A stretch of 64,000 nucleotides of DNA, from positions 248,001 to 312,000 of the forward strand of contig WTFG01000002.1 of NCBI GenBank assembly GCA_009835005.1, in the 5' to 3' direction. Position 1 is the stretch's first letter, and each line of letters begins with the position of its first letter. Below, piece after piece: positions 27,246-36,058 of this stretch. Position numbers and translations under genes: made by a program. Origin of the DNA: Flavobacteriaceae bacterium Ap0902 (GTDB lineage: Bacteria > Bacteroidota > Bacteroidia > Flavobacteriales > Weeksellaceae). The notes under the pieces were generated by a model. It was not told the origin of the DNA and did not search any database. It saw only the letters and a list, made by a program, of their open reading frames with translations.

Positions 27246-28181
27246 ATGAAAGCATTAGTTTATTATGGAGAGCACAATATAGCATTGGAAGACAGACCCA
27301 AGCCTACATACAGGATGCTTCTGATGTTATCGTAAAAGTGGTAAAAACTACTATTTGTGGAACAGATTTGGGAATTTATAAAGGTAAGAACCCAGAGGTT
27401 GAGAGTGAGAGAATTCTGGGTCATGAAGGGGTTGGTATTATAGAAGAAGTAGGTGATAGTGTAACGCAATTTAAAAAAGGAGATAAAGTCATTATATCCT
27501 GTATCACTTCTTGTGGATCATGTTCTTATTGCAAAAAACAGATGTACTCGCATTACAAAAATGGAGGATGGATATTAGGTTATATGATAGATGGTGTTCA
27601 AGCAGAATATGTGCGTATTCCACATGCAGATAATAGCTTGCATAAAATACCAGCAGAAATAGATGATGAGATTGCGGTATTGCTAAGTGATATTTTACCA
27701 ACAGGACACGAGATTGGAGTACATTATGATTGATTTGGATGAGAATCGATTAAAATTGGCGAAAGAATTAGTTGCAACACATGTTATCAATTCGGGGAAT
27801 AACAATGTATTAGATGAGGTGAAAAATATTGTAGGTGAAGAAGGAGTTGATGTCGCGATAGAAGCAGTAGGTTTACCAGCTACATGGAATATTTGTCAAG
27901 AAATTGTGAAACCTGGTGGTCATTTAGCGAATGTAGGAGTTCATGGAAAAAAAGTAGATTTTGAAATTGAAAAACTATGGATTAAAAACCTGACCATTAC
28001 CACAGGATTGGTAAATACCAATACAACGCCAATGCTGATGAAAGTAGCTTCCACAGATAAATTAGATTTGAATAAAATGATTACCCATCATTTCCCATTA
28101 GACAAATTAGAAGAAGCGTATCAAGTATTCTTGAATGGTGCTAAAGAGAAAGCCATGAAAATTATTATTGAAAATAATTAA
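27246..28181 (+). pseudogene. zinc-dependent alcohol dehydrogenase, inactivated
   Basis: The N-terminus starts at the ATG at 27246 (MKALVYYGEHNIALEDRPKP), then shifts frame near 27303. It continues with TICGTDLGIYKGKNPEVESE and GHEGVGIIEE. The structural zinc loop reads CGSCSYCKKQMYSH, so the fourth cysteine position is His. At about 27720 the sequence jumps from PTGHEIGV to MIDLDENRLKLAK. Roughly 40 residues with the GxGPVG nucleotide motif are deleted. The C-terminal half is intact to 28181. The original enzyme would have been a medium-chain NAD(P)-dependent dehydrogenase. Confidence 0.85.
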
Positions 28182-28244
28182 AGCTTTAAATAATAAATAA
28201 TAAGAAAGGACAAAGTAATTAGAAAAGAAAGATGCGCTAAAAAT

Positions 28245-28296
28245 CAAAGGCATCAAAGTGTAGAGACCCTGAGGTCGAACTCCTTTGATGCCTTTG
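28245..28296. repeat. perfect 14-bp inverted repeat with nested palindrome
   Basis: CAAAGGCATCAAAG at 28245-28258 pairs exactly with CTTTGATGCCTTTG at 28283-28296. The 24-base loop holds a second hairpin, GACC-CTGA-GGTC (28265-28276). It lies between the dead dehydrogenase and the end of the S9 peptidase gene. No T-run follows, so a simple terminator is less likely than a repeat element or structured RNA. Confidence 0.6.
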
Positions 28297-28353
28297 GCTT
28301 GTAAGCGGATTACTGCGAGTTACTTGGGAAAGCACGATTGGTCGCCCAAAATT

Positions 28354-30486
28354 TTATTGGTTATTTTCTACAATATAATTGGCCATTTTTTCTATTAAAT
28401 TAACCCTGTCTCTGCCACGTACATTATGTTCGTGCATTGGGTAGGCAAAGAAATCGACTTGCACATTGTGATCCACGGCGGCCTTTAATAAGGTCATGCT
28501 GTGTTGTGGTACTACAACAGGATCAACGCTACCAGTTATGAGCATTAATTTACCATCCAAATTAGTAATATATTTGGATACACGGCTGTTTTCATAGCCT
28601 TCTGGGTTTTCTTGAGGGGTGTCCATATAGCGTTCTCCGTACATGGCTTCGTAATATTTCCAATCGATGACGGGCCCTCCGGCTACTGCCGAGGTGAAAG
28701 TACCTGGGTGGCGTAACATAAGACTAGACGCCATAAAACCCCCAAAACTCCATCCGTTAATGGTCATGCGGTCGCTATCTACATAAGGCAATGATTTTAG
28801 ATACGCTACCCCTTTTAATTGATCTTGCATTTCTAATTCTCCTAGTTGGCGATGAATGCCACTTTCAAATTTAAATCCTCTATTGGCAGAACCTCTGTTG
28901 TCTAAAGTGAATACGATATAATCATGAAGGCTGGCAAATGCGGGTAACCACATAGATGCACCTCCTAAAAATGAATTGGTGACCATTTGAGCGTGAGGAC
29001 CACCGTATACATAAATTAAAACGGGGTATTTTTTATTGGCATCAAAATTAGCAGGTTTGGTTAATAAACCATGTAATAACGTGCCATCATTAGCCTTTAA
29101 GTCTACAAATTCTTGGGTGCCTAATTTATAGTCTTGTAAAGGGTTTTTTGATTGAAAGATAGAAGTGACTTTTCCAGTTTTGGTATTGATGATTTGCGTT
29201 TCTCCTGGCACATTTATACTACTATAAACGTCTAATACATATTGTCCATCATAACTTAATTGGGAATTATGAGAACCTTTCTGCGGGGTCAATTTGGTAG
29301 CTTTTCCACTCCGCAGATTGACTTTATAGGTATGTGTTTCACGTGCATCGGGTCCTGTTCCAGAGATAAATACGTTTTTACCATTTTTATCAAATCCTAA
29401 TACTTCTTTTACAACCCATTTGAATTTGGTTAGTTGCTTTTTGAACTTTCCAGAAGTATTATATAAATATAAATTCTTAAACCCATCTTTTTCGCTTAAC
29501 CATATAAAATCTGTGTTGGATTTAGGCAGGAAAACAGCATCATGTTCTGGCTCTACCCATATATTATTTTCTTCTGTAAGAATGGTTTTTACTTTGTTAC
29601 CTGTTGTGACGTCGTATAAATTCACATCATATTGGGTAGTGGCTCTGTTGATTTCTGCCACCAAAATATATTTTTCATCTGGAGTCCAAGTGAGGTTGGT
29701 TACATAATGATTGTCACTGCCATCAATGTCTAAATAGGTTGTATTTTGGGAGTTCATATTATAAACGCCCACGGCTGGGATTTCACTTCCTAGACCAGCC
29801 ATTGGATATTTAATAGGCATAGAAGTCGCGGGATAAGTGGTGATATCCACTAACGGATATTCCTTAACATTCGTTTCATTTTTTTGGTAAAACGCTAGAT
29901 AATTTCCGTTAGGGCTCCAAAAGGTACCTTTTGAAATTCCATATTCTGAACGGGCAATCGCTTGACCCGATACGATGTTTTTATCTTCAAAATGGGTGAC
30001 AGTGATTTTAGGATTATCTGCAGTGGCTATATACAAGTTGTTTTCTAATGTATAGGCTATCGCTTTTGCCGTGCTACTATAATCATGATTTTCTCCGTTT
30101 TCATTGGTAGAAACTCTATATTTTTCGCTGGTTTTTGTATTAAAGGAATTCATTCCCTTCATATTAAAGTCAAAACCAGAAGCCGTTACATTCTTGATAG
30201 ATGGAAATCTTTTTAATTGGGGGTATGCTTTTTGTAGGTTATCTAAACTATAAACAGATGATTGCTGATTAGATTCAGCATCAAAGTAAATAAGTTCATT
30301 ATTTTGTAAGTATATATAGGTATTACTATCCTGCGACCATTGCAGTGATTGTAATTGTTCTGGATATAATCCTTTCCAATAGCCTAGCGTTGCATCTTCT
30401 AAAGTCAAAGTTTTGTCTTGCGCATTTAGGGATGTAAATGCAATGAATAGACATAGAATAAGGGGGTACTTCTTGGTAATGTTCAT
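28354..30486 (-). CDS. S9 family peptidase (dipeptidyl peptidase IV type)
   Basis: A 710-residue exported serine peptidase. A signal peptide (about 1-22) precedes a beta-propeller N-terminal domain (about 40-460) and an alpha/beta-hydrolase domain. The catalytic serine is residue 580 in GWSFGG. The aspartate is about 655 in GSVDPVVV, and the histidine about 687 in MHEHNV. DPP4-type enzymes remove X-Pro or X-Ala dipeptides from peptides in the periplasm. The gene is divergent from the ArsC-like gene. Confidence 0.92.
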   Translation of the reverse strand: MNITKKYPLILCLFIAFTSLNAQDKTLTLEDATLGYWKGLYPEQLQSLQWSQDSNTYIYLQNNELIYFDAESNQQSSVYSLDNLQKAYPQLKRFPSIKNVTASGFDFNMKGMNSFNTKTSEKYRVSTNENGENHDYSSTAKAIAYTLENNLYIATADNPKITVTHFEDKNIVSGQAIARSEYGISKGTFWSPNGNYLAFYQKNETNVKEYPLVDITTYPATSMPIKYPMAGLGSEIPAVGVYNMNSQNTTYLDIDGSDNHYVTNLTWTPDEKYILVAEINRATTQYDVNLYDVTTGNKVKTILTEENNIWVEPEHDAVFLPKSNTDFIWLSEKDGFKNLYLYNTSGKFKKQLTKFKWVVKEVLGFDKNGKNVFISGTGPDARETHTYKVNLRSGKATKLTPQKGSHNSQLSYDGQYVLDVYSSINVPGETQIINTKTGKVTSIFQSKNPLQDYKLGTQEFVDLKANDGTLLHGLLTKPANFDANKKYPVLIYVYGGPHAQMVTNSFLGGASMWLPAFASLHDYIVFTLDNRGSANRGFKFESGIHRQLGELEMQDQLKGVAYLKSLPYVDSDRMTINGWSFGGFMASSLMLRHPGTFTSAVAGGPVIDWKYYEAMYGERYMDTPQENPEGYENSRVSKYITNLDGKLMLITGSVDPVVVPQHSMTLLKAAVDHNVQVDFFAYPMHEHNVRGRDRVNLIEKMANYIVENNQ

Positions 30487-30532
30487 AAAAAATGTATTTG
30501 AAAATTTAAATTTAAAACAATAAAATTTAATT

Positions 30533-30877
30533 ATGCTTAAAATTTATCACAATCCACGTTGTAGTAAGAGTAGAGAAGGTTTAAAATTTTTAGAAGATAA
30601 AGGTTTGCCTTTCGAGGTCGTGAAATATATGGATGAGGGCATCACCAAAGGTGAACTTGAATCTATTATAGAGCGTTTAGGATATAATAATCCAATTAAT
30701 TTGGTGCGTACCAATGAGTCTATTTGGAAAGAAAATTATAAGGATAAGAAATTGACCGATGATCAAATTATCGAGGCTATGGTAGAAAATCCTAAATTAA
30801 TCCAGCGCCCTATTGTTATCAATGGTTTAAAGGCTGTAGTGGGTAGACCGACTGAAAAAATCGAGGAAGTTTTATAA
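30533..30877 (+). CDS. ArsC/Spx-family reductase
   Basis: A 114-residue thioredoxin-fold protein with Cys10 in HNPRCSKSREGL, the ArsC arsenate reductase nucleophile context, and the C-terminal QRPIVINGLKAVVGRP substrate loop. Glutaredoxin-linked arsenate reduction is the family's known role. In organisms without an ars operon, as here, the function may be different. No other arsenic gene is nearby. Confidence 0.85.
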   Translation: MLKIYHNPRCSKSREGLKFLEDKGLPFEVVKYMDEGITKGELESIIERLGYNNPINLVRTNESIWKENYKDKKLTDDQIIEAMVENPKLIQRPIVINGLKAVVGRPTEKIEEVL

Positions 30878-30912
30878 TCGGTGTGGAAATAAAAAATAGT
30901 TGATAAAATCAA

Positions 30913-30942
30913 AACTCTGTTCAATCTTCATTGAACAGAGTT
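30913..30942. terminator. bidirectional rho-independent terminator
   Basis: A perfect 12-pair stem (AACTCTGTTCAA/TTGAACAGAGTT) with a six-base loop between the convergent ArsC-like and thrA genes. Confidence 0.85.
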
Positions 30943-30961
30943 CTTTAAATTTAATCCTAAT

Positions 30962-33382
30962 TTAATCGATATTATCTGAAAGACGTAAAACATCACCAAA
31001 AACACCTCTTGCCGTAACTTTTGATCCTGCACCTGCACCTTGTATGACCAGCGGTTGCTCGCCATAACTTTCTGTATAGATTTCAAAAATAGAGTCTGCT
31101 CCTCTAATTTGTCCTAAAGGGGTAGATGCTGGAGTCGTTATAAGTTTTACTTCTAATTTTTCTTTTTGATTTTGTATATCCCATTGTAAATCTCCTATAT
31201 AACGAATCACTTCATTTTTGTTTAAAGATTTCTTTATAGGCTCATAAACAGTATTCATTTCTTGAATGCGTTTGATGAAATATGCTTGACTAATCTCTAT
31301 CAATTCTCTGGGAATTAAATTTTGTACCTCTACATCCTCTAATTCACACGGAATACCGATTTCTCTAGCGAGAATTAATAATTTGCGTGCTACATCCTGT
31401 CCGCTTAGGTCTTCTCTAGGATCTGGTTCTGTATATCCTTTTTCTTTGGCTTCTAATAAAATTTCAGAAAATGGACGATTATCAATAGAAAAAGTGTTGA
31501 ATAAATAACTTAATGATCCACTAAAAACGCCTTTAATTCGTGTAATTTTCTCTCCAGAGAGATGCAAGAGTTTAATGGTATCTATTAAAGGCAAACCAGC
31601 ACCCACATTGGTCTCGTAATAATACCTTTTGTTGTGGTTCTTTAATAATTTTCTAAAATTTAAATATTCCTGATAGGGTAGCGTATTGGCAATTTTATTG
31701 GACGAAACTATATCAAAGCCATGTTGGGTGTATACAGGATATGATTTGGCAATATCTTGACTCGCAGTATTGTCTATTAAAATTAAATTTTCTAGAGCAT
31801 TGTTTTCGGCAAAATTGATAATGCTTTGTTGAATGTTTTTATCAACAGGTAATTTATTTTTGATTTCTTTCCAATGCGTATCTGTAATGTTTGGTTTTAA
31901 TAAAACTTTTTGACTATTAGCAATAGCAAAAACCCTAATATCTATATTTTTATCTTCTAAAATCTTTTGTCGTTGATTCAATACTTGATTGATAAAAGTA
32001 TTTCCTACTAAACCATGTCCTATGACCGCCAAATGTATTTTCTTGGGTTGATTAAATAATTCACCATGAATAACTTGTATGGCTTTATGTAAGTCTTGGT
32101 TTTTTAAAAGAAGACAAATCGTGTTACCTGTTGTGGTATTGTTAAATAAAATAGGAGTGATGTGGTTGCGAGAAAGTGAGCGATAAGGTTTGTAGAATTG
32201 GTTCATTTGCACTCCAATAATTGCTAACACACTTAGACCCTTTTCTGCTCTTGCAGGCTTAATCTGGTCCTTTTCAATTTCCTCTTTAAATTCAATATTT
32301 AAGGCCTTTACTGCTTTTTCCGCATTGCTTTCGTCTATTACCAAAGCAATTCCTCTTTCAGAGGAACCTTGTGAAATCATGCCTACACTAATCCTAGAAG
32401 TTTTAAAAGATTTAAAAATCCTAGCATCCACGCCTATCTTCCCTAAAAGTCCTTTTCCTTCAAAGTGAATAAGAGCTCTATTCTTTAGCGTGGCTAATGC
32501 ACGCACCCATTGATTTTCTGGATGTTCTGTCACAAACGTTCCCGTTTGATTGGACTCACCGAAAGTATTCAAGATTTTCAATGGAATTTTCTTTTCCTTT
32601 AAAGGTTCTATTGTTTTTCCATGTAGAATCGTAGCTCCAAATTGAGCCAACTCAGAGGCATCAGAATAGGAAAGTTGATCGATTTTTACGGCTTCTGAAA
32701 TTTCTTCTGGATTTACAGTATAAATTCCATCCACATGCGTATAGTTTTCTAAAACTTCTGCATCTAAAAAGTTAGCAAATAGAGAGGCTGTATAGTTGCT
32801 TCCGTTCCTACCCAATGTTGTTCTCTCACCACTTTTATTTTTGGCAATATATCCTGTGATTATTGGTAGCAAAGATTTTTCTAATTGATTAAAAAATGCT
32901 TTAATTTTCTCCTCTGATAAGGCTAAATCTACAGAGGCTTGACCAAAATCACGGTCAGTCACTAACAAATCACCAGCATCTACCGCTATAGCATTGATGC
33001 CTTTACTTTTAAGTCTGGACTCCAAGTATGTTGCAGCTATTAATTCGCCATAACTTAAAACTAAATCTTTCGTTTTAGCAGTACATTCTCCTAATATTTG
33101 AATGCTGTTTAATAAGATTTCTAGTTGATGATATAAATGATTAAATGATACCGTAGAATCCACATTTTGTGTATTTTTAAATTCTTCTAATTCATGACTA
33201 TAACTATGTCCATTCTGTGCTAAAAAGATTAAATTTTGCAATTGATCCGTGGCGTCTCCTCTGGCACTTACAACAATGGCGATTTCATGATTGGATTTGT
33301 ATTCGTTTTCTATAATGTCTAAGGTTGTATTAATTCCTTGGTGATTGGCTAATGATTTGCCTCCAAATTTGATTATTTTCAT
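30962..33382 (-). CDS. thrA: bifunctional aspartate kinase / homoserine dehydrogenase
   Basis: An 806-residue two-domain enzyme. The N-terminal aspartokinase (about 1-280) has KFGGKS at residues 5-10, NGSNYTAS and HGKT. ACT-type regulatory repeats follow (about 300-450). The homoserine dehydrogenase half starts with VIGHGLVGNTF (about 460) and contains ANTLPYQEY and LSGQDVARKLLILAREIG. It makes aspartyl phosphate and homoserine, the substrate of MetX. The lysine in KFGGKS replaces the usual threonine of KFGGTS. It is the last gene of metY-metX-thrA, five bases after metX. Confidence 0.95.
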   Translation of the reverse strand: MKIIKFGGKSLANHQGINTTLDIIENEYKSNHEIAIVVSARGDATDQLQNLIFLAQNGHSYSHELEEFKNTQNVDSTVSFNHLYHQLEILLNSIQILGECTAKTKDLVLSYGELIAATYLESRLKSKGINAIAVDAGDLLVTDRDFGQASVDLALSEEKIKAFFNQLEKSLLPIITGYIAKNKSGERTTLGRNGSNYTASLFANFLDAEVLENYTHVDGIYTVNPEEISEAVKIDQLSYSDASELAQFGATILHGKTIEPLKEKKIPLKILNTFGESNQTGTFVTEHPENQWVRALATLKNRALIHFEGKGLLGKIGVDARIFKSFKTSRISVGMISQGSSERGIALVIDESNAEKAVKALNIEFKEEIEKDQIKPARAEKGLSVLAIIGVQMNQFYKPYRSLSRNHITPILFNNTTTGNTICLLLKNQDLHKAIQVIHGELFNQPKKIHLAVIGHGLVGNTFINQVLNQRQKILEDKNIDIRVFAIANSQKVLLKPNITDTHWKEIKNKLPVDKNIQQSIINFAENNALENLILIDNTASQDIAKSYPVYTQHGFDIVSSNKIANTLPYQEYLNFRKLLKNHNKRYYYETNVGAGLPLIDTIKLLHLSGEKITRIKGVFSGSLSYLFNTFSIDNRPFSEILLEAKEKGYTEPDPREDLSGQDVARKLLILAREIGIPCELEDVEVQNLIPRELIEISQAYFIKRIQEMNTVYEPIKKSLNKNEVIRYIGDLQWDIQNQKEKLEVKLITTPASTPLGQIRGADSIFEIYTESYGEQPLVIQGAGAGSKVTARGVFGDVLRLSDNID

Positions 33383-33387
33383 GGCTT

Positions 33388-34344
33388 TTATTTTTTGAAT
33401 GGTGCGTAATGATTAAATAATGGATTTAAAATATTGTTTAATTGCTCATATTCTATGAGAAAAGCATCATGCCCATGGATTGATTTAATTTCATGATAAT
33501 AGGTATTTGGTTTAATAGGTTTTAATTCTTGGTAAGTGTTTAAATTTCTTTGAGCGGTGAAGAATAAATCAGTGTTCACAGCAATGATGTGAATATCACT
33601 TTCAATTTTGCTCAATGCCTTTATATCATTGCAAACCGTTATGGTAGACAACAAATGGTTCATTAATTTATAGGCTTTTAATTGAAATCTTTTTTCTAAA
33701 GCATTTCCATGATAATCAAGCCAATCCGTGATTAAATATCTCTTTTTTTCTTCATCCCAAGTTTCTTTAAATTTGCTATTCAAAGAGGCAGGCGTACGGT
33801 ATAATAACATACCATGTACGCGTGCATCTTGAATAGGATTGCTAGAATTATTTAAAATTTTATCCTGTAAATAACTTTGCGCTCTTACCCAATTACTGGT
33901 TTTATAATCTGTAGCAATCGCAATAAATTGCTTGAATCTTTGAGGTGCATCATAACACATTTGCCAAGCAATTGCACCGCCAAGAGAACTCCCAATGATT
34001 GTATCTACCGCTTTGATCCCAAGTGCATTTAACCCTTGCATAAATGCATCAGAAATTGTTTTGATATTAAAACGCTCATAATGTTCTATGAGTGTGTGAT
34101 CATAACCATTTCCAGGAATGTTAAAGGCTAAAATGGTATAATTTTTAGTATCGATTGTCTTGCCTTCATCGATTAAATGATTCCACCAGCCATGTTCTCC
34201 CGTTACGCGGGAATTACCTGTAAGTGCATGATTTACCAATATGATTGGTGCAGATCCCAATGGAAGCCCGAACGTTTCATACGACAATGGAATCTCTAAT
34301 TTTGATTCATTTTGCAATGATATTTTTACTGCAATTGATTTCAT
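33388..34344 (-). CDS. metX: homoserine O-acetyltransferase (MetX-like alpha/beta hydrolase)
   Basis: A 318-residue alpha/beta-hydrolase-fold acyltransferase. NHALTGNSRVTGEHGWWN is typical of MetX. The nucleophile serine is in GSSLGG, and the final histidine is in SIHGHDAFL. It activates homoserine as O-acetylhomoserine (acetyl group inferred from MetY next to it). The ATG at 34344 is used; an in-frame TTG lies two codons earlier. It is the middle gene of the operon. Confidence 0.9.
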   Translation of the reverse strand: MKSIAVKISLQNESKLEIPLSYETFGLPLGSAPIILVNHALTGNSRVTGEHGWWNHLIDEGKTIDTKNYTILAFNIPGNGYDHTLIEHYERFNIKTISDAFMQGLNALGIKAVDTIIGSSLGGAIAWQMCYDAPQRFKQFIAIATDYKTSNWVRAQSYLQDKILNNSSNPIQDARVHGMLLYRTPASLNSKFKETWDEEKKRYLITDWLDYHGNALEKRFQLKAYKLMNHLLSTITVCNDIKALSKIESDIHIIAVNTDLFFTAQRNLNTYQELKPIKPNTYYHEIKSIHGHDAFLIEYEQLNNILNPLFNHYAPFKK

Positions 34345-34372
34345 AAACAAGGGGATAGGTTAAATGATATTC

Positions 34373-35647
34373 TTAAATAGATTGTAGGGCTTGATCTAAA
34401 TCATTTTTTAAATCTTCTATATTTTCTAAACCTACAGAGAGTCTAATTAGCCCATCAGAAATTCCTATATTTTTGAGTTCTTGTGTAGATAATTGCTGAT
34501 GGGTGGTGCTTGCAGGATGAATTATCAAGGATTTGGTGTCTCCTATATTGGCAACCAAAGAAAATAATTGAGTTGTATTTGATATTTTCTTGGCTGACTC
34601 AAATCCACCTTTAGCACCAAATGTAATGAGTCCATTTTGCCCTTTTGGTAAATATTCTTGTCCTAATTCATAATAGCGTGAAGATGGAAGTCCTGGATAA
34701 TTCACCCATTCAACTAAATCATGTTGCTCTAACCATTTTGCTAATTTCAAAGCATTTTGGCTATGCTTTTGCACCCGAACTTCTAAAGTTTCTAAACCTT
34801 GCAAAATCTGGAAAGCGTTGAATGGGCTTAGTGATGAACCTAGATCGCGCAGACCTTCTATTCTAACTTTGGCTATAAAAGAGGCATTGCCTAAAACCTC
34901 CCAATACCGTAAGCCGTGATAGCCAGCAGACGGTTCTGTAAACTCTGGAAATTTACCATTGTCCCAATTAAATTTCCCTGCATCAATAATAATTCCCCCA
35001 AGAGCGGTTCCATTACCGTTAATGTATTTGGTCAAAGAATGGATAACTATATCTGCACCATGATCAATTGGATTGATTAAAGCAGGTGATGCAATGGTAT
35101 TATCTACAATAAAGGGTAAATTATTTTTCTTGGCTATAGAAGAAATCCTCCTTAAATCAACCACATCTAATTTAGGGTTTCCTAATGATTCACAGAAAAT
35201 GGCTCTAGTGTTATTATCTATAGCCTCTTGAATATCTTCTGGATGATCAAAATTTACAAAAGTCGTAGAAATACCAAATCGTTTTAAGGTAACTTTTAAT
35301 AAATTAAAGGTTCCGCCATAAAGGCTTGAAGAAGCCACAATATGATCGCCTTGTTTTAATAAAGTTAAAAATGTTGTTGCAATGGCCGCAGTTCCAGAAG
35401 AGGTGACTACTGCACCAATCCCACCTTCTATCGTAGCAAGTCTTTGCTCTAACACATCATTGGTTGGGTTATTTAATCGGGTATAGATATAACCATTTTC
35501 GGTTAAATTAAATCGGTTGGCCGCTTGGTCTGAATTGTCAAATACATACGAACTTGTTTGGTAAATAGGTACAGCACGGGTACCTTGGGTTAATTCCACA
35601 TCGTGTCCTGCGTGTAATGCTTGGGTTTCTTTTTTGAAAGTACTCAT
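34373..35647 (-). CDS. metY: O-acetylhomoserine sulfhydrylase
   Basis: A 424-residue PLP enzyme of the Cys/Met metabolism family that makes homocysteine from O-acetylhomoserine and sulfide. The start at 35647 (MSTFKKETQALHAGHDVELT) matches the family. PLP lysine is in HSLTKYINGNG. Other signatures are PIYQTSSYVF, YTRLNNPTNDVLEQRL and the C-terminal IHPASTTHQQL. It is first in the metY-metX-thrA operon and is preceded by two leader peptides with terminators, so expression should respond to methionyl-tRNA charging. Confidence 0.95.
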   Translation of the reverse strand: MSTFKKETQALHAGHDVELTQGTRAVPIYQTSSYVFDNSDQAANRFNLTENGYIYTRLNNPTNDVLEQRLATIEGGIGAVVTSSGTAAIATTFLTLLKQGDHIVASSSLYGGTFNLLKVTLKRFGISTTFVNFDHPEDIQEAIDNNTRAIFCESLGNPKLDVVDLRRISSIAKKNNLPFIVDNTIASPALINPIDHGADIVIHSLTKYINGNGTALGGIIIDAGKFNWDNGKFPEFTEPSAGYHGLRYWEVLGNASFIAKVRIEGLRDLGSSLSPFNAFQILQGLETLEVRVQKHSQNALKLAKWLEQHDLVEWVNYPGLPSSRYYELGQEYLPKGQNGLITFGAKGGFESAKKISNTTQLFSLVANIGDTKSLIIHPASTTHQQLSTQELKNIGISDGLIRLSVGLENIEDLKNDLDQALQSI

Positions 35648-35683
35648 AAGATTTATTTTTTTAATTGAATGTTGATTTAAATG

Positions 35684-35718
35684 AAAAATCCCTTTGATAG
35701 ATATTACCAAAGGGATTT
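35684..35718 (-). terminator. attenuator terminator 2 upstream of metY
   Basis: An 11-pair stem (AAATCCCTTTG/CAAAGGGATTT, 35708-35718 with 35686-35696) followed on the minus strand by T's, 37 bases before metY. Its loop bases 35698-35708 are exactly complementary over 11 bp to 35746-35756 at the end of leader peptide 2, giving a competing antiterminator. Terminator and antiterminator are mutually exclusive. Confidence 0.85.
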
Positions 35719-35742
35719 AAATTGATTTATATAATTTAAAAT

Positions 35743-35829
35743 TTAGGTAATATCTAGTCGTTGGATCATCATCATGTCCATCATCATTACCATCATGTTT
35801 ACTTTGTTTATTTGATTCTTGATTGTCAT
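35743..35829 (-). CDS. methionine-rich leader peptide 2
   Basis: A 28-codon reading frame with nine methionines, eight of them crowded in codons 12-21 (runs of two, three and three Met separated by single Val and Asp codons). It ends in RLDIT and a TAA. The last codons contain the 5' arm of the antiterminator (35746-35756), 11 bases beyond the last Met codon. That is the distance expected if a ribosome stalled at uncharged-tRNA Met codons leaves this arm free. No protein function is expected; the act of translation is the signal. Confidence 0.8.
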   Translation of the reverse strand: MTIKNQINKVNMMVMMMDMMMIQRLDIT

Positions 35830-35853
35830 TATATCTAGTTTTAATATTTAATC

Positions 35854-35886
35854 ATAAAAAAACCGCTACAGTTTATGTAGCGGTTT
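35854..35886 (-). terminator. attenuator terminator 1 in the met leader
   Basis: A 10-pair stem (AAACCGCTAC/GTAGCGGTTT, 35877-35886 with 35860-35869) followed on the minus strand by seven T. Its 5' arm can pair instead with the end of leader peptide 1. The pairs are 35877-35882 with 35921-35926, 35887-35891 with 35913-35917, and 35871-35874 with 35927-35930. This makes a 15-pair antiterminator that breaks the terminator. Confidence 0.85.
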
Positions 35887-35911
35887 GGATATTTGATTTT
35901 AAAATACAACA

Positions 35912-35980
35912 TTATCCATGCGCTACAAACGGAGTTTGCATCATCATAGACATCATTATATTTTGAGTTTTATGGTTCAT
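35912..35980 (-). CDS. methionine-rich leader peptide 1
   Basis: A 22-codon reading frame with a run of two and a run of three Met codons at codons 9-10 and 12-14, followed by QTPFVAHG and TAA. It lies directly after the promoter and before attenuator terminator 1. The codons after the Met run encode the 5' arm of antiterminator 1. This is the arrangement of classical trp/his/leu leaders, here with methionine as the sensed residue. Confidence 0.8.
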   Translation of the reverse strand: MNHKTQNIMMSMMMQTPFVAHG

Positions 35981-35996
35981 TGTTATAAATATTGCA

Positions 35997-36027
35997 CAAA
36001 TAAAGTATATAATATTGGAACTACCAA
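35997..36027 (-). promoter_or_regulatory. probable promoter of the met leader
   Basis: On the minus strand a TTG (-33 element, inside TTTGG, 36025-36027) is followed after 20 bases by TTTATTTG (35997-36004), one base off the TAnnTTTG -7 consensus. The leader-1 ATG is 16 bases downstream, leaving a short 5' end. Confidence 0.5.
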
Positions 36028-36058
36028 ATTAAATTAAATATAAATTAATACGTATGTA

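Noticed and set aside
28259-28290. Sequence resembling a tRNA T-loop (GGTCGAACTCC)
   Set aside because: No acceptor stem, anticodon arm or correct spacing on either strand; the bases belong to the loop and stem of the inverted repeat.
30962-33382. KFGGKS in ThrA as a broken active site
   Set aside because: The serine and glycines that bind ATP are kept, and I recall a lysine here in other flavobacterial ThrA proteins, so it is likely a lineage variant.
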